From: JALYUA01 sp038239305
Lineage (GTDB): Bacteria > Acidobacteriota > Thermoanaerobaculia > UBA5066 > Gp7-AA6
NCBI GenBank assembly: GCA_038239305.1
Contig: JBBSEW010000054.1
Coordinates: 1-27,269, forward strand
Direction: 5' to 3'
DNA length: 27,269 nucleotides
The notes beneath the pieces are model-generated. The model was not told where the DNA came from and searched no databases. It saw nothing but the letters and a program-made list of their open reading frames with translations. Shown one piece after another: positions 14,788 through 23,345 of this stretch; position 1 is the stretch's first letter, and every line of letters starts with the position of its first letter. A program made the translations under genes and the position numbers.

Positions 14788-15630
14788 GTGAGCGGGAAGG
14801 CCGCAAAAGCCGGGAGCGCCGGCGCGAAAGCGGGACCGGGCGCCCCTCCTCCCGCAGGCGGCCGCCTGCTCGCCGTCGACGTCGGGAACACGAACACGGT
14901 CCTCGGTCTTTACGAGGGCGACGAGCTGCTGCGCCACTGGCGGCTCACGAGCCGCCGCGACGCGACCTCGGACGAGATCGCCCTTTCGGTCGAGGGCCTG
15001 CTGCGCTCCGTCCCGGGCGGCCTTCCGCCGGACGACGTCATCGTCGCGAGCGTGGTTCCGTCGCTCCGCTTCCCGATGCGCCAGGCGTTCCGCGAGCTGT
15101 TCGACAAGGAGCCGCTGTTCGTCGAGCCCGGCATCCGCACGGGCATGCCCATCCTCTATGAGTCTCCCCAGGAGGTCGGCGCGGACCGGATCGTCAACGC
15201 GGTCGCCGCGCATGCGCGCCTCGGAGGACCGTGCATCGTGGTGGACTTCGGGACCGCGACGACATTCGACGTCGTCACCGCGAAGGGGGAGTACGCCGGG
15301 GGCGTGATCGTGCCCGGTATCTCCATCTCCGCGGAAGCACTGTTCGAGAAAGCCGCGCGCCTGTGGCGCGTCGAGATACGGAAGCCGGAACGCGTCGTCG
15401 GAAAGACGACGTCGGCCTCGATCCAGTCCGGCCTCTATTTCGGCTACCTTTCCCTCGTCGACGGTGTGATCGACCGCATCGTCCGGGAGACCGGGGGCAA
15501 GCCGCGCGTGATCGCGACGGGCGGTCTTGCGGAGCTCTTCGCCGGCGCGTCCGAACGCATCGAGGAAGTGGATCCGCTTCTGACGCTGAAGGGGCTTCGC
15601 CTCATCTATGACCGAAACCGGGGCGGATAA
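14788..15630 (+). CDS. coaX: Type III pantothenate kinase
   Basis: The 280-residue ASKHA-fold enzyme catalyses the first step of CoA synthesis. The phosphate-binding DVGNTNTVLGLY (31-42), the GADRIVNAVAA segment near 130, and VVDFGTATTFDVV are classic CoaX motifs. The start is GTG at 14788. The first 25 residues are a Gly/Ala/Lys/Pro-rich extension not needed for the fold, so a later start is possible, but no better start codon with a ribosome site is seen. It lies 19 bp after birA and overlaps the next gene by 23 bp. Confidence 0.93.
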   Translation: MSGKAAKAGSAGAKAGPGAPPPAGGRLLAVDVGNTNTVLGLYEGDELLRHWRLTSRRDATSDEIALSVEGLLRSVPGGLPPDDVIVASVVPSLRFPMRQAFRELFDKEPLFVEPGIRTGMPILYESPQEVGADRIVNAVAAHARLGGPCIVVDFGTATTFDVVTAKGEYAGGVIVPGISISAEALFEKAARLWRVEIRKPERVVGKTTSASIQSGLYFGYLSLVDGVIDRIVRETGGKPRVIATGGLAELFAGASERIEEVDPLLTLKGLRLIYDRNRGG

Positions 15631-16270
15631 CTCGTATTTCGCCTCGGCGGAAGCGGCCTTCATCCGCCGCCGCGGCACGCCGTTTCTCCTGTCTCCGAAA
15701 GACTTCGCGCTGCTGACGGAGTGGCGCGCCCTCGGAGTTCCCATCGAAGCGATCGAGCAGGGGATCGACGACGCTTTCTCCCGCCGGGAAAAACGAGGTG
15801 TCGTCGGCCGGGTCAACTCTCTCTCGTATTGTCGCGACGCCATCCTCGGGGCGTGGGAGCGCCGCGCCGAGACGGCCGTCGGGCGGGGCTCCGGACGGAG
15901 CGCGGAGGAACCGGATGCGCCGAAGGCTCTGGCGGCTCTCGCGGCCCGCCTCACGGAGGTCGTCGCCGCCCGCTCGGAGCTCGAAGCCGCTGTGGCCCCG
16001 GTCCTGCGGTCGCTCGCCCGGCTCTCCGTTTCAGGCAAGGACGCCGCCTCCGTCGAGGACTCCCTCGCTCGGCTCGACAAGCGACTGGCCTCCGCCGTCG
16101 ACGAGGCGCTGCCCCTGGCGGACCGGGAGAAGCTCGACGCGAAGGTGGCGGCGCAGCTCGCGGGCGCGCGCGTCCGGCTCGACGACGACGCCGCGGAGAA
16201 AACGGGCCGCGCCCTGCGCCGGCGGGCGATCCGCGACGCGCTCGGCCTGCCGCGGTTGTCACTCCTGTGA
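15608..16270 (+). CDS. Conserved-looking hypothetical protein between coaX and a TrmA-family gene
   Basis: I do not recognise this 220-residue protein. Residues 10-85 look like a compact domain with well-spaced hydrophobics (FLLSPKDFALLTEWRALGV, then RVNSLSYCRDAILGAWE). Residues 105-200 are alanine- and leucine-rich and probably helical, with many Glu/Arg pairs (perhaps a coiled coil), ending in an arginine-rich segment. The ATG at 15608 overlaps coaX by 23 bp, and its stop overlaps the next gene by GTGA, so it is almost certainly translated. No signal peptide or membrane span is visible. The position in a translation/RNA-modification run is the only hint of role. Confidence 0.75.
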   Translation: MTETGADNSYFASAEAAFIRRRGTPFLLSPKDFALLTEWRALGVPIEAIEQGIDDAFSRREKRGVVGRVNSLSYCRDAILGAWERRAETAVGRGSGRSAEEPDAPKALAALAARLTEVVAARSELEAAVAPVLRSLARLSVSGKDAASVEDSLARLDKRLASAVDEALPLADREKLDAKVAAQLAGARVRLDDDAAEKTGRALRRRAIRDALGLPRLSLL

Positions 16271-17700
16271 CCAGGCGCCGCCGCCGAGCCGGTGCGGGCT
16301 CGCCATCGGGGACGAAACCTCCGGATTCGAGTCCAACGGATCCGGACGCGCACCTTCCCGTCTCGAGCCCCTTTGCGAAGCTCCCCGCGTCGGACTCCTC
16401 CGCGAGGCTCGCCGCCTCGACTCTGACGGTCGAGAAGCTCGCGCCGACCGGAGAGGGGCTCGTCAGGACAATGGAGGGTGTGGGACTCGTCGAGGGAGCA
16501 CTGCCGGGCGAAGAGGTGGACGTGGAGGTCCTGCGCGTGTCGCGCAAGATCTGGTGGGGGAGAACCGTGGCGGTTCACGTCAGCTCACCCGCGAGGATCC
16601 GGGGAGGCCATGCGGACGGCTGTCCGGCCTGCGATTGGGCGCACATGGAGCTCGGCGCCGCGAGGGAAGCCAAAGTCGCCCTGTTTCTCGAGACGATGGA
16701 GCGTCTCGGACGCACGCCGGCCCCGCTCTTCGGCGACCTCGCGATCGAGCCCTCGTCGCCCGGCTATCGGATCCGGAGCCGGTTTCACGCCGAGGCTCGC
16801 GGAGAGCGGATCCTCGTGGGAGGCTTCGCGCCGCGCACGCACAGCGTCGAGCCGCTCGACACCTGCGAAGCCCTCGGCCCCGGGATGCGCGGCATGCTTC
16901 CCCGGCTCTCCGAGGCGCTCGCCGGCGGCCCCGTTCCCCAGGAGATCGCCGTTCTGGAGAGCCTCGACGGGGGCCGGCGGCTCGCCTGCGTCGTCCTCAC
17001 CGGCTCCGTTGAGCTCGACGCCGATGATGTGGATCGTCTCGCGTCGACGCTCGCGCCGCTGTTCGCCGGTCTGCGCGTCGTCGATGCCGCGGGGCGGGTC
17101 CGACACGCCTCCGGCGAAGAGCACCTGTGGTTGCCCGTTGGGAGCCCGAGCGGCCGGGACGTGCCGGCCCGGCCGGAGGCCTTCTTCCAGGGCAACAGGT
17201 TTCTGGTCGAGCCCCTGGCCCGGCACGTCGAGTCGCTGGCGGCGGAAGTTCCCGCCGGAACCGCGCTCGACGCCTACGGCGGCTCCGGTCTCTTTGCCTC
17301 GGCGCTTCTTTCGGCGGGGCATCGCGTGACCTCCGTCGAGGGAGACGCGACGACAGTCGAGACGGCGCAGCTCGCCCGCCGGCGCTGGAACGCGGGCGGT
17401 TCCTGGCGCATCGATCGCTCTCCGGTCCCCGAGTTTCTCGCTCACGATCCGGGCCGCGAGGACGTTCTCGTGGCGGACCCGCCGCGCGCGGGTCTGGGGA
17501 TAGCGCTGGCAGAGGCGATCGCGGGGCGGGCCCGCCGGCGGATCGTCTACGTCTCGTGCGATCCGGCGACGCTCGCCCGGGACCTCGCGGTCCTGCGCAA
17601 CCTCGGATGGGAGATCGACTCGGCTCGCCTCTTCGACCTCTTCGCGTGGACGCACCGGGTCGAGGCCGTCGTGTCTCTCTCGCCTCGACCGGGCGCGTGA
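16267..17700 (+). CDS. TrmA/RlmD-family RNA m5U methyltransferase-like protein
   Basis: The 477-residue protein has a TRAM-like RNA-binding domain (about 51-106) and a C-terminal SAM methyltransferase domain. The latter shows LDAYGGSGLFASALL, VADPPRAGL and the catalytic nucleophile Cys431 in VSCDPATLARDL. It should methylate a uridine in tRNA or 23S rRNA. The iron-sulfur region of RlmD-type enzymes is incomplete: GCPAC (Cys119, Cys122) and a later Cys200 (LDTC) are present, but the first cysteine of the CxxxxxCxxC triad is missing. The start is GTG at 16267 in a GTGA overlap; the first 50 residues are low complexity. The exact RNA target cannot be told from sequence. Confidence 0.87.
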   Translation: MTRRRRRAGAGSPSGTKPPDSSPTDPDAHLPVSSPFAKLPASDSSARLAASTLTVEKLAPTGEGLVRTMEGVGLVEGALPGEEVDVEVLRVSRKIWWGRTVAVHVSSPARIRGGHADGCPACDWAHMELGAAREAKVALFLETMERLGRTPAPLFGDLAIEPSSPGYRIRSRFHAEARGERILVGGFAPRTHSVEPLDTCEALGPGMRGMLPRLSEALAGGPVPQEIAVLESLDGGRRLACVVLTGSVELDADDVDRLASTLAPLFAGLRVVDAAGRVRHASGEEHLWLPVGSPSGRDVPARPEAFFQGNRFLVEPLARHVESLAAEVPAGTALDAYGGSGLFASALLSAGHRVTSVEGDATTVETAQLARRRWNAGGSWRIDRSPVPEFLAHDPGREDVLVADPPRAGLGIALAEAIAGRARRRIVYVSCDPATLARDLAVLRNLGWEIDSARLFDLFAWTHRVEAVVSLSPRPGA

Positions 17701-20111
17701 GCGACGGCGAGGCCGGGGAGCCGGCGCCGGATTCCGAACGTTCGTTCCCACTCCCCGCGCTGGCACCCGCCGCCTGGGCGGCCGTCGCTTTCGTCGCCGG
17801 CATCTGGCTCGGCCAGTGGAGCGCGAGCGGAGGGATCGTGGCCCTCGGGCTCGCCGCGATCTGCATCGCCTGGGCGGCCTTTCGCACCGCGGGGGGGCGC
17901 GTGGGTGCGATCCGAAACGTCGCCCTGCTCGCCGCCATCGCGGCTCTCGGTTTCGCCGAGGGAGAGTTGCGAATCGCCCGGCCGGCGCGCATCGCCGCCG
18001 ATTCGTACCGGGCGCTGCCGTCGGAGGGTGCCTCGGAGCGCATCGACCGCGTCGAAGGCGTGCTCCAGGATTTCTGGACGGGTACACCCCCGAAAGCGCA
18101 CGGGAAGATGCGCGCCGAGCGCCTCTGGGACGGGGCGCGTTGGCGGCCGTTTCCGGCGGACGTCGTTCTGTTCGTTTCGGGCGAGGCCCTTCTTTCGAGC
18201 CGCTCGGATCGGGGCGACCGCGTCGTCGCCGTCGGCCGGCTGCGGCCGGAAGGCCCTCCCGCGTCTGACCGGGACGTCCCCGTTCCGGGCACCGTGTTCC
18301 GGATGTCGGTCAAGAGCGCGTTGCGACTCGAGGAACCGCGGCCGACCGCTCTGTCCGTCCTGACGGCTCCGAACCGCTGGCTCTTCTCACGGCTTCCGGC
18401 GCCGGGATCGAGAGGCGAGGCGTTCGACCGCGACGTGCGGGGTCCACTGGCGGCGCTTCTTCTCGGCCGCACCTCGGAGCTCGACCGAGGAATGGTGGCC
18501 CGCTACCGCCGCGGCGGGCTGTATCACCTGCTCGTGATCTCGGGCCTCCACGTCGGCCTTGCCGCGGCGCTCGTCCTCGGGCTTCTTCGTGCGCTGTCTC
18601 TTCGAGGCCGGCCGCGCGACGCCCTCGTGCTCTCGACCGTCGCGGCGTTCGTTATCGTGGGAGGCGCGAACCCGCCCGCCGTTCGTGCGGGCATCGTGTT
18701 CGCGATCTTTCTTGCGGCGCGCCTGATCGAGCGGCCGATCCCGGCGGCACAGGCGATCGGGCTCTCGGCGCTCGTGCTTCTCGGCGCGGCTCCCGCGCAG
18801 ATCCACGCGATCGGCACCGTTCTGACCTTCGCGGCCGTTTCGGGAATCGCCGCGTTCGCGGCTCCGCTCCGGCAAATGTTGCCGAAGAGGCCCGCATTCC
18901 TCACGTCTGGCATCGCGGCGGCGGTTGCGGCGCAGGTCGGGACGGCGCCCGCCCTGCTCTGGAGGTTCAACGTCGTGGCCCTCGGAGCCTGGCTCACGGC
19001 TCCGATTTCGATTCCGATCGCGGCCGCCCTGATCGCGGTGGGATGCCTGCTGCTCGTTCTCTTCGCGGCCGGCCTGCCGCCCGGGCCGGTCGGGGCGGTC
19101 TTCGCGTCGGGCGCCCGACTGCTCGAGTTCTTCGCCGACCGGATGGCGGGCGCGGCCTTTCTGCGTCCGACTCCTCCGCTTGCGGCGGCCGCCGGGGTCA
19201 CGCTGCTCTGCGCCGCGGGAGCGCTCGCGCGAAGCCGGCCGTTCGCCCGCCGGCTCTTTCTCGGGGCGGCGGGCGTGCTGTACCTGATGCTCGTTCTGCG
19301 GCGGGGTCCCGCCGGTCCGGACCCGGGCTTCTCCGTCGAGGCTCTCGACGTGGGACAGGGTGACGCACTTCTCCTGAGATGGAAGCGTCATGCGGTCCTC
19401 GTCGACGGGGGCGGTCCCTTCGACCTCGATGCCCGCGATTTCGGCCGAACGCGCCTTCTCCCGAAGCTCCTCGACCGCGGTATCACGCGCCTCGACGCTG
19501 CTCTCCTGACGCACCCACATCCGGATCACGCCCTCGGTCTCTTCGCCGTTCTCGAGGAGATTCCCGTCGGGGTTCTCTGGCGGTCGGACGGACAGGATGA
19601 GGGGAACCTCTATCGGGACCTGGAGCGCGTCGCGGCCCGCCGTTCCGTACCGGTCCGCGTTCTGCATCCCGACGACGTGATCTCCTCGGAGGGAGGCCGC
19701 TGGACGATCCTCCATTCCGGCGGGCCGCGGCCGAAGCGGGACCCGACGAACAACCAGTCGGTGGTTGCGATCTTCGAGAGGGATGGGCGCCGCGCTCTCC
19801 TCACGGGAGACGCGGGCGAGGCCGCGGAGTCGGAGCTCCGTCGCTCCGGACGTCTCCTTCCGGCCGACCTGCTGAAAGTGGGCCATCACGGGAGCCGCGG
19901 CAGCACGACACCCGGGTTTCTCGCGACGGTCTCTCCCAGGATCGCGCTCATCTCGTGCGGCCGCGAAAACCGCTTCGGACATCCCGCTCCGGAGACGCTG
20001 GCGTCGCTCGCGGCGGCCGGGGCGCGGGTCTTCCGCACGGATCTCCTATCGGACTTCGAAGTGGGCTTGTTTCCGGGAGCCACGCGGTTGAAGATGCGGG
20101 AACTGCCGTGA
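17697..20111 (+). CDS. comEC: ComEC/Rec2-family DNA uptake channel
   Basis: The 804-residue membrane protein is the inner-membrane channel for single-stranded DNA in natural transformation. N-terminal membrane spans (about 20-90) precede an OB-like domain. The Competence domain begins at GLYHLLVISGLHVGL and contains many hydrophobic helices. The C-terminal metallo-beta-lactamase domain has EALDVGQGDALLL, LTHPHPDHALGLF, LLTGDAGE and KVGHHGSRGST, so the metal ligands are present. The GTG at 17697 overlaps the upstream stop (GTGA). Length is normal. No other competence genes are in the window, so actual transformability cannot be judged. Confidence 0.93.
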   Translation: MSDGEAGEPAPDSERSFPLPALAPAAWAAVAFVAGIWLGQWSASGGIVALGLAAICIAWAAFRTAGGRVGAIRNVALLAAIAALGFAEGELRIARPARIAADSYRALPSEGASERIDRVEGVLQDFWTGTPPKAHGKMRAERLWDGARWRPFPADVVLFVSGEALLSSRSDRGDRVVAVGRLRPEGPPASDRDVPVPGTVFRMSVKSALRLEEPRPTALSVLTAPNRWLFSRLPAPGSRGEAFDRDVRGPLAALLLGRTSELDRGMVARYRRGGLYHLLVISGLHVGLAAALVLGLLRALSLRGRPRDALVLSTVAAFVIVGGANPPAVRAGIVFAIFLAARLIERPIPAAQAIGLSALVLLGAAPAQIHAIGTVLTFAAVSGIAAFAAPLRQMLPKRPAFLTSGIAAAVAAQVGTAPALLWRFNVVALGAWLTAPISIPIAAALIAVGCLLLVLFAAGLPPGPVGAVFASGARLLEFFADRMAGAAFLRPTPPLAAAAGVTLLCAAGALARSRPFARRLFLGAAGVLYLMLVLRRGPAGPDPGFSVEALDVGQGDALLLRWKRHAVLVDGGGPFDLDARDFGRTRLLPKLLDRGITRLDAALLTHPHPDHALGLFAVLEEIPVGVLWRSDGQDEGNLYRDLERVAARRSVPVRVLHPDDVISSEGGRWTILHSGGPRPKRDPTNNQSVVAIFERDGRRALLTGDAGEAAESELRRSGRLLPADLLKVGHHGSRGSTTPGFLATVSPRIALISCGRENRFGHPAPETLASLAAAGARVFRTDLLSDFEVGLFPGATRLKMRELP

Positions 20112-21046
20112 AGCTCGCGCCGCCTCCGACCCTTCTCGTGATTCTCGGACCGACGGCGTCGGGGAAATCGGATCTCGCCCACGCCGTCGCGCTCGCCCGC
20201 AACGGCGAGATCGTGTCGGCCGATGCCTTCGCGGTGTATCGCGGCCTCGACGCGGGAACCGCGAAGCCCCCGCCCGCGAAGCGCGCGGAAGTCCCCTACT
20301 ACGGCATCGACGTCTCCGACCCGCGCGAGAGCTACTCCGCGGGGCAGTGGGCGCGTGACGCGCGAGTCTGGATCGATGACATCGCCCGCCGCGGCCGCCT
20401 GCCCGTCATCTGCGGCGGAAGCGGGTTCTACATTTCGGCCCTGCTCGAAGGACTCCCTCCCGGCGACACGGCCGACCCCGTTCTTCGTGCGACGCTGGCC
20501 GCGTGGGGGCGGCCCCGTCCCGAGGTCGCGCACCGGTTCCTCGAGCTGAATGATCCCGTGTCCGCGCGCCGGATTCCGCCCGCCAATCTGCGTTACACCC
20601 TCCGTGCCCTCGAGATCCTCCTGGCGACCGGGGAGCGGGCGTCCGAACGTCCGCGGTTGGGCGGCGGATGGACCGCGCGGTGGCGGATCGTGAAAGTCGG
20701 GATCCAGCCGGCGCGCGAAGATCTCTATGCTAGGATCGCGAACCGAGTCGTTTCGATGCTCGACGCCGGCTGGGGCGAAGAGGTCGGGCGGTTGCTCGAA
20801 GAAGGAATCCCGGTCGATACACAGGCCTTTCAGGCGATCGGCTACCGGGAAGTGGCGGAGTGGGTTCAGGGGCGCACAGAGCGGCGAGAGACGGAGGAGA
20901 ACATCGTGGGGGCCACCCGTCAGCTCGCCAAACGTCAACGAACCTGGTTCGCTCGGGAGAGTGGCGTTGAGTGGCTGTCTCCGGAGCGGGCTCTGGCGGT
21001 GACGCTGGCTCGTGTGGACGGGGACGAGACGGAGAGAAGCGGATGA
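20108..21046 (+). CDS. miaA: tRNA dimethylallyltransferase
   Basis: The 312-residue enzyme adds a dimethylallyl group to A37 of tRNAs reading UNN codons. The P-loop GPTASGKS (14-21), SADAFAVYRGLDAGTAKP (37-54) and GGSGFYISALLEGL (103-116) match MiaA. The usual DSMQ/DSRQ is DAFA here, a noticeable change in the segment that recognises the tRNA base. The C-terminal QAIGYREV and ATRQLAKRQRTWF segments are standard. The start is GTG in a GTGA overlap with comEC, and its stop overlaps hfq (ATGA), the usual miaA-hfq pairing. Confidence 0.94.
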   Translation: MKLAPPPTLLVILGPTASGKSDLAHAVALARNGEIVSADAFAVYRGLDAGTAKPPPAKRAEVPYYGIDVSDPRESYSAGQWARDARVWIDDIARRGRLPVICGGSGFYISALLEGLPPGDTADPVLRATLAAWGRPRPEVAHRFLELNDPVSARRIPPANLRYTLRALEILLATGERASERPRLGGGWTARWRIVKVGIQPAREDLYARIANRVVSMLDAGWGEEVGRLLEEGIPVDTQAFQAIGYREVAEWVQGRTERRETEENIVGATRQLAKRQRTWFARESGVEWLSPERALAVTLARVDGDETERSG

Positions 21047-21264
21047 ACAAGGCCCCGATCAACGTTCAAGACTCGTTCTTCTACAACCTGCGGAAAGACA
21101 ACATCGCGATCACGGTCCGCTTCACCTCCGGCGAGGAGCGCATGGGTCGCCTCCGGCGATTCGACAAGTTCGCGTTGGTGCTCGAAGTCGACGGGCGCGA
21201 GGAAATGATCTACAAGCACGCGATCGCCTCGATTCGCTCGGAGAGTCTTCCGTCCACCCCATGA
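21043..21264 (+). CDS. hfq: RNA chaperone Hfq
   Basis: The 73-residue Sm-like protein forms a hexameric ring that pairs small RNAs with mRNAs. Gln9-Asp10 (VQDSFFYNLRKD) is the proximal-face site, FDKFALVLE lies in Sm1, and IYKHAIASI (57-65) is the Sm2 motif, with Tyr58, Lys59 and His60. IASI replaces the common ISTI. The C-terminal tail is very short. The ATG overlaps the miaA stop. Its presence is relevant to the structured RNA-like element found twice in this window, although no link is shown. Confidence 0.95.
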   Translation: MNKAPINVQDSFFYNLRKDNIAITVRFTSGEERMGRLRRFDKFALVLEVDGREEMIYKHAIASIRSESLPSTP

Positions 21265-21335
21265 CGTTCGCGGCGGAAGCGCGGCGCGCCCGGGCCAGCG
21301 CCGCCTCCCGGCCGTCGGGCGCCCTCGAATCGTGA
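21261..21335 (+). CDS. Possible 24-residue coupling ORF between hfq and the lipoprotein gene
   Basis: An ATG at 21261 overlaps the hfq stop by ATGA, and its own TGA at 21333-21335 overlaps an in-frame GTG (21332) of the next gene by GTGA. The peptide is Ala/Arg/Ser-rich with no recognisable motif. It may serve only to carry ribosomes from hfq to the next gene, or may be accidental. Confidence 0.25.
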   Translation: MTFAAEARRARASAASRPSGALES

Positions 21336-21379
21336 TCCCGTTCGAGCCTCGACGCGTCCCCTGCCTTGGCGCACCGCGG

Positions 21380-22738
21380 ATGGGAAGACTCCGGACGATT
21401 CCGATTTCCTCGACCGGCGTTTCGATCGTCCCTCTCCTCGCGCTCTTCGTCCTTCTCTTCGCGGCTGTCTGCCTGTTTTCGGCCGCCGGCTGCGCCAGCG
21501 CGCCCCAGCCGTTGACGCGGCGCGATCGCTTTCCTCTGGATCCCCGCGAGGAGCTCTCCGGACCATTCCCGGACGGACTCGGCCGCGGCTGGGCGGCCCT
21601 TCTCGAGGGGGATCCGAAAACGGCCGCTCGCGAGTTTCAGGCGGCGCGGGATGGAGGGGCCCAGGTTGCCGGCGGTATCGGCGGAATCGAGGCGGCGGTG
21701 CTTCTCGGCGACTTCGACTCCGCGCTCGGATCCTGCCGGGAGTCTCTCGATTCCGGTGAGGCGACCGTGGCGCTTCTCGTGGCCTGCGGCGAAGCCAACG
21801 GCCGGGGAGGGAAGCCGGCGGAAGGCTACCACCTCTACCGGCAGGCGCTCGTGGGGACGTCCGATCGTCCGGGCCTGAAGGAGCGGGCGGAGGAGCTTCG
21901 GGTGTCAGCCCGGGATTCGCTTGCGGCGCGGGCCCGCGTCGCTTCCGAAGATCAGCAGTGGGCGGAGGCGCGCGAGCGCATCGCCGAGGCGATTCTCGTC
22001 GCGCCAGAATCTGCCTCGATGCGCGCGCTCGCCGGAGAGATCGAAGACGCGGCGGGCGATTCGGCGAACGCGTTTCGCCGCTACCACGAGGCGTTCGATC
22101 TCGAGCCCGGCAACGTCATCGTCGCCGAGCGCCTCGGGACTCTCGCCCTCGAGCAGAACGACCACGGGCTGGCGGTGACCGTGTTCGACGGGCTCGCGAA
22201 AACGGACCCGCGCTTCCGTCCGAAGTCCGAAGAGGCGCGGCTCGCGTTTCGCGTCGCCAACTGGCCCGCGCAGGAACGCGAGGCCGCCCGCTCGGCACGC
22301 CTCACGCGGGCGTCGGCGGCCAGTCTCGTCTGGTGGATGTTCCCCGAGGTTCGCGAGGCCCGCGTCTCTTCCGGGATAATCGCGAGTGACGCCGTCTCGC
22401 GGCGGGACGCGCGCGCCTTCACGCGGGCCGTCGCTCTGGGGCTGCTCGACGTGGATCGGGAAACCCACCGCGGCAGCCCGGACGGAGTGCTGACTCTCGC
22501 CTCCGGTTCGAGGCTGCTCCTCCGGCTGATCACCGTCGTGCGGCCCGGCGAGGATCCGCCTTGCTTCGGGAAGAGCGGCGGCCGCGCGGCGCGGACCGCC
22601 TCGGAGGCGATCCATGCCGCGGAGTCCTGCGGATTCTGGAAGGAAGGGGAGAGCCCGACACTCGGCGGCCCCGCCTTCACCCGAGCCCTGGACCGTGCCC
22701 GCGCGCTCGCCTCGTCACCGGAGCCAGCCGGTGAGTGA
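21380..22738 (+). CDS. TPR-like lipoprotein
   Basis: The predicted 452-residue protein starts with a signal peptide with a hydrophobic core LALFVLLFAAVCLF and lipobox SAAGC, so it should be anchored to a membrane outside the cytoplasm. The body is made of helical repeats resembling tetratricopeptide units (for example AEARERIAEAILVAPES, then AFRRYHEAFDLEPGN). These lead into a C-terminal region containing WWMFPEVREARVSSGI and two conserved-looking cysteines. I chose the ATG at 21380, which gives a compact signal peptide. A GTG at 21332 would add 16 residues and would be coupled to hfq through a tiny ORF. The 3' end overlaps pgsA by 8 bp. TPR lipoproteins usually scaffold envelope complexes; the partner is unknown. 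Confidence 0.78.
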   Translation: MGRLRTIPISSTGVSIVPLLALFVLLFAAVCLFSAAGCASAPQPLTRRDRFPLDPREELSGPFPDGLGRGWAALLEGDPKTAAREFQAARDGGAQVAGGIGGIEAAVLLGDFDSALGSCRESLDSGEATVALLVACGEANGRGGKPAEGYHLYRQALVGTSDRPGLKERAEELRVSARDSLAARARVASEDQQWAEARERIAEAILVAPESASMRALAGEIEDAAGDSANAFRRYHEAFDLEPGNVIVAERLGTLALEQNDHGLAVTVFDGLAKTDPRFRPKSEEARLAFRVANWPAQEREAARSARLTRASAASLVWWMFPEVREARVSSGIIASDAVSRRDARAFTRAVALGLLDVDRETHRGSPDGVLTLASGSRLLLRLITVVRPGEDPPCFGKSGGRAARTASEAIHAAESCGFWKEGESPTLGGPAFTRALDRARALASSPEPAGE

Positions 22739-23345
22739 GGGCGGACAGCGGCCGGTTCACCTGCGCGGACCGTGGACGCTCCCGAACTTCATCACGCTCC
22801 TGCGACTCGCGGCGCTCCCGTTCTTCCTCTACGCGATTTCCATCGGCCGGACCGGCATCGCTCTCCTCATTTTCGTGGCGGCGGGGATCTCCGACGGAAT
22901 CGACGGCTATCTCGCGCGCCGATTCGACATGGGATCCGCGCTCGGCGCCTATCTCGATCCGATCGCGGACAAGCTCCTCCTGATGAGCTCGTATCTCTTT
23001 CTCTGCATTCCGTCGTTTCCGGTGGCGGTTAAGATCCCGATCTGGCTCGCGTTCATGGTGATCTCGCGCGATGTTCTCCTGCTGACCGTCGCGCTCCTGC
23101 TCATCCTCTCGGGATCCCGGCGCCGCTTTCCGCCGACGTGGCTCGGGAAAGTGACCACCGTGACGCTGATCATCACGATCCTCTTCGTCCTCTGCGCGAA
23201 TCTCTGGAGCTGGCCGCGCGCGATCACCCTGATCGCTTTCGGCGCCGCCGCCACCGTCACGTTCCTGTCGGGATTCGACTACATCTACGGCGTGTCGAAG
23301 AGCTCGGCGGAACCGCCGGCGGCGGCGGAAGCGGGACAGGCGTGA
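22731..23345 (+). CDS. pgsA: CDP-alcohol phosphatidyltransferase, likely CDP-diacylglycerol--glycerol-3-phosphate 3-phosphatidyltransferase
   Basis: The 204-residue inner-membrane enzyme carries the complete family signature: Asp55, Asp58-Gly59, Ala62-Arg63, Gly72, Asp76 and Asp80 (SDGIDGYLARRF then GAYLDPIAD). The TLPNFITLLRL start and about six hydrophobic spans fit PgsA, which commits lipid to phosphatidylglycerol. A cardiolipin-synthase-type CDP-alcohol transferase is the alternative. GTG at 22731 is chosen because it overlaps the upstream stop and gives a normal N terminus. Confidence 0.88.
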   Translation: MSEGGQRPVHLRGPWTLPNFITLLRLAALPFFLYAISIGRTGIALLIFVAAGISDGIDGYLARRFDMGSALGAYLDPIADKLLLMSSYLFLCIPSFPVAVKIPIWLAFMVISRDVLLLTVALLLILSGSRRRFPPTWLGKVTTVTLIITILFVLCANLWSWPRAITLIAFGAAATVTFLSGFDYIYGVSKSSAEPPAAAEAGQA

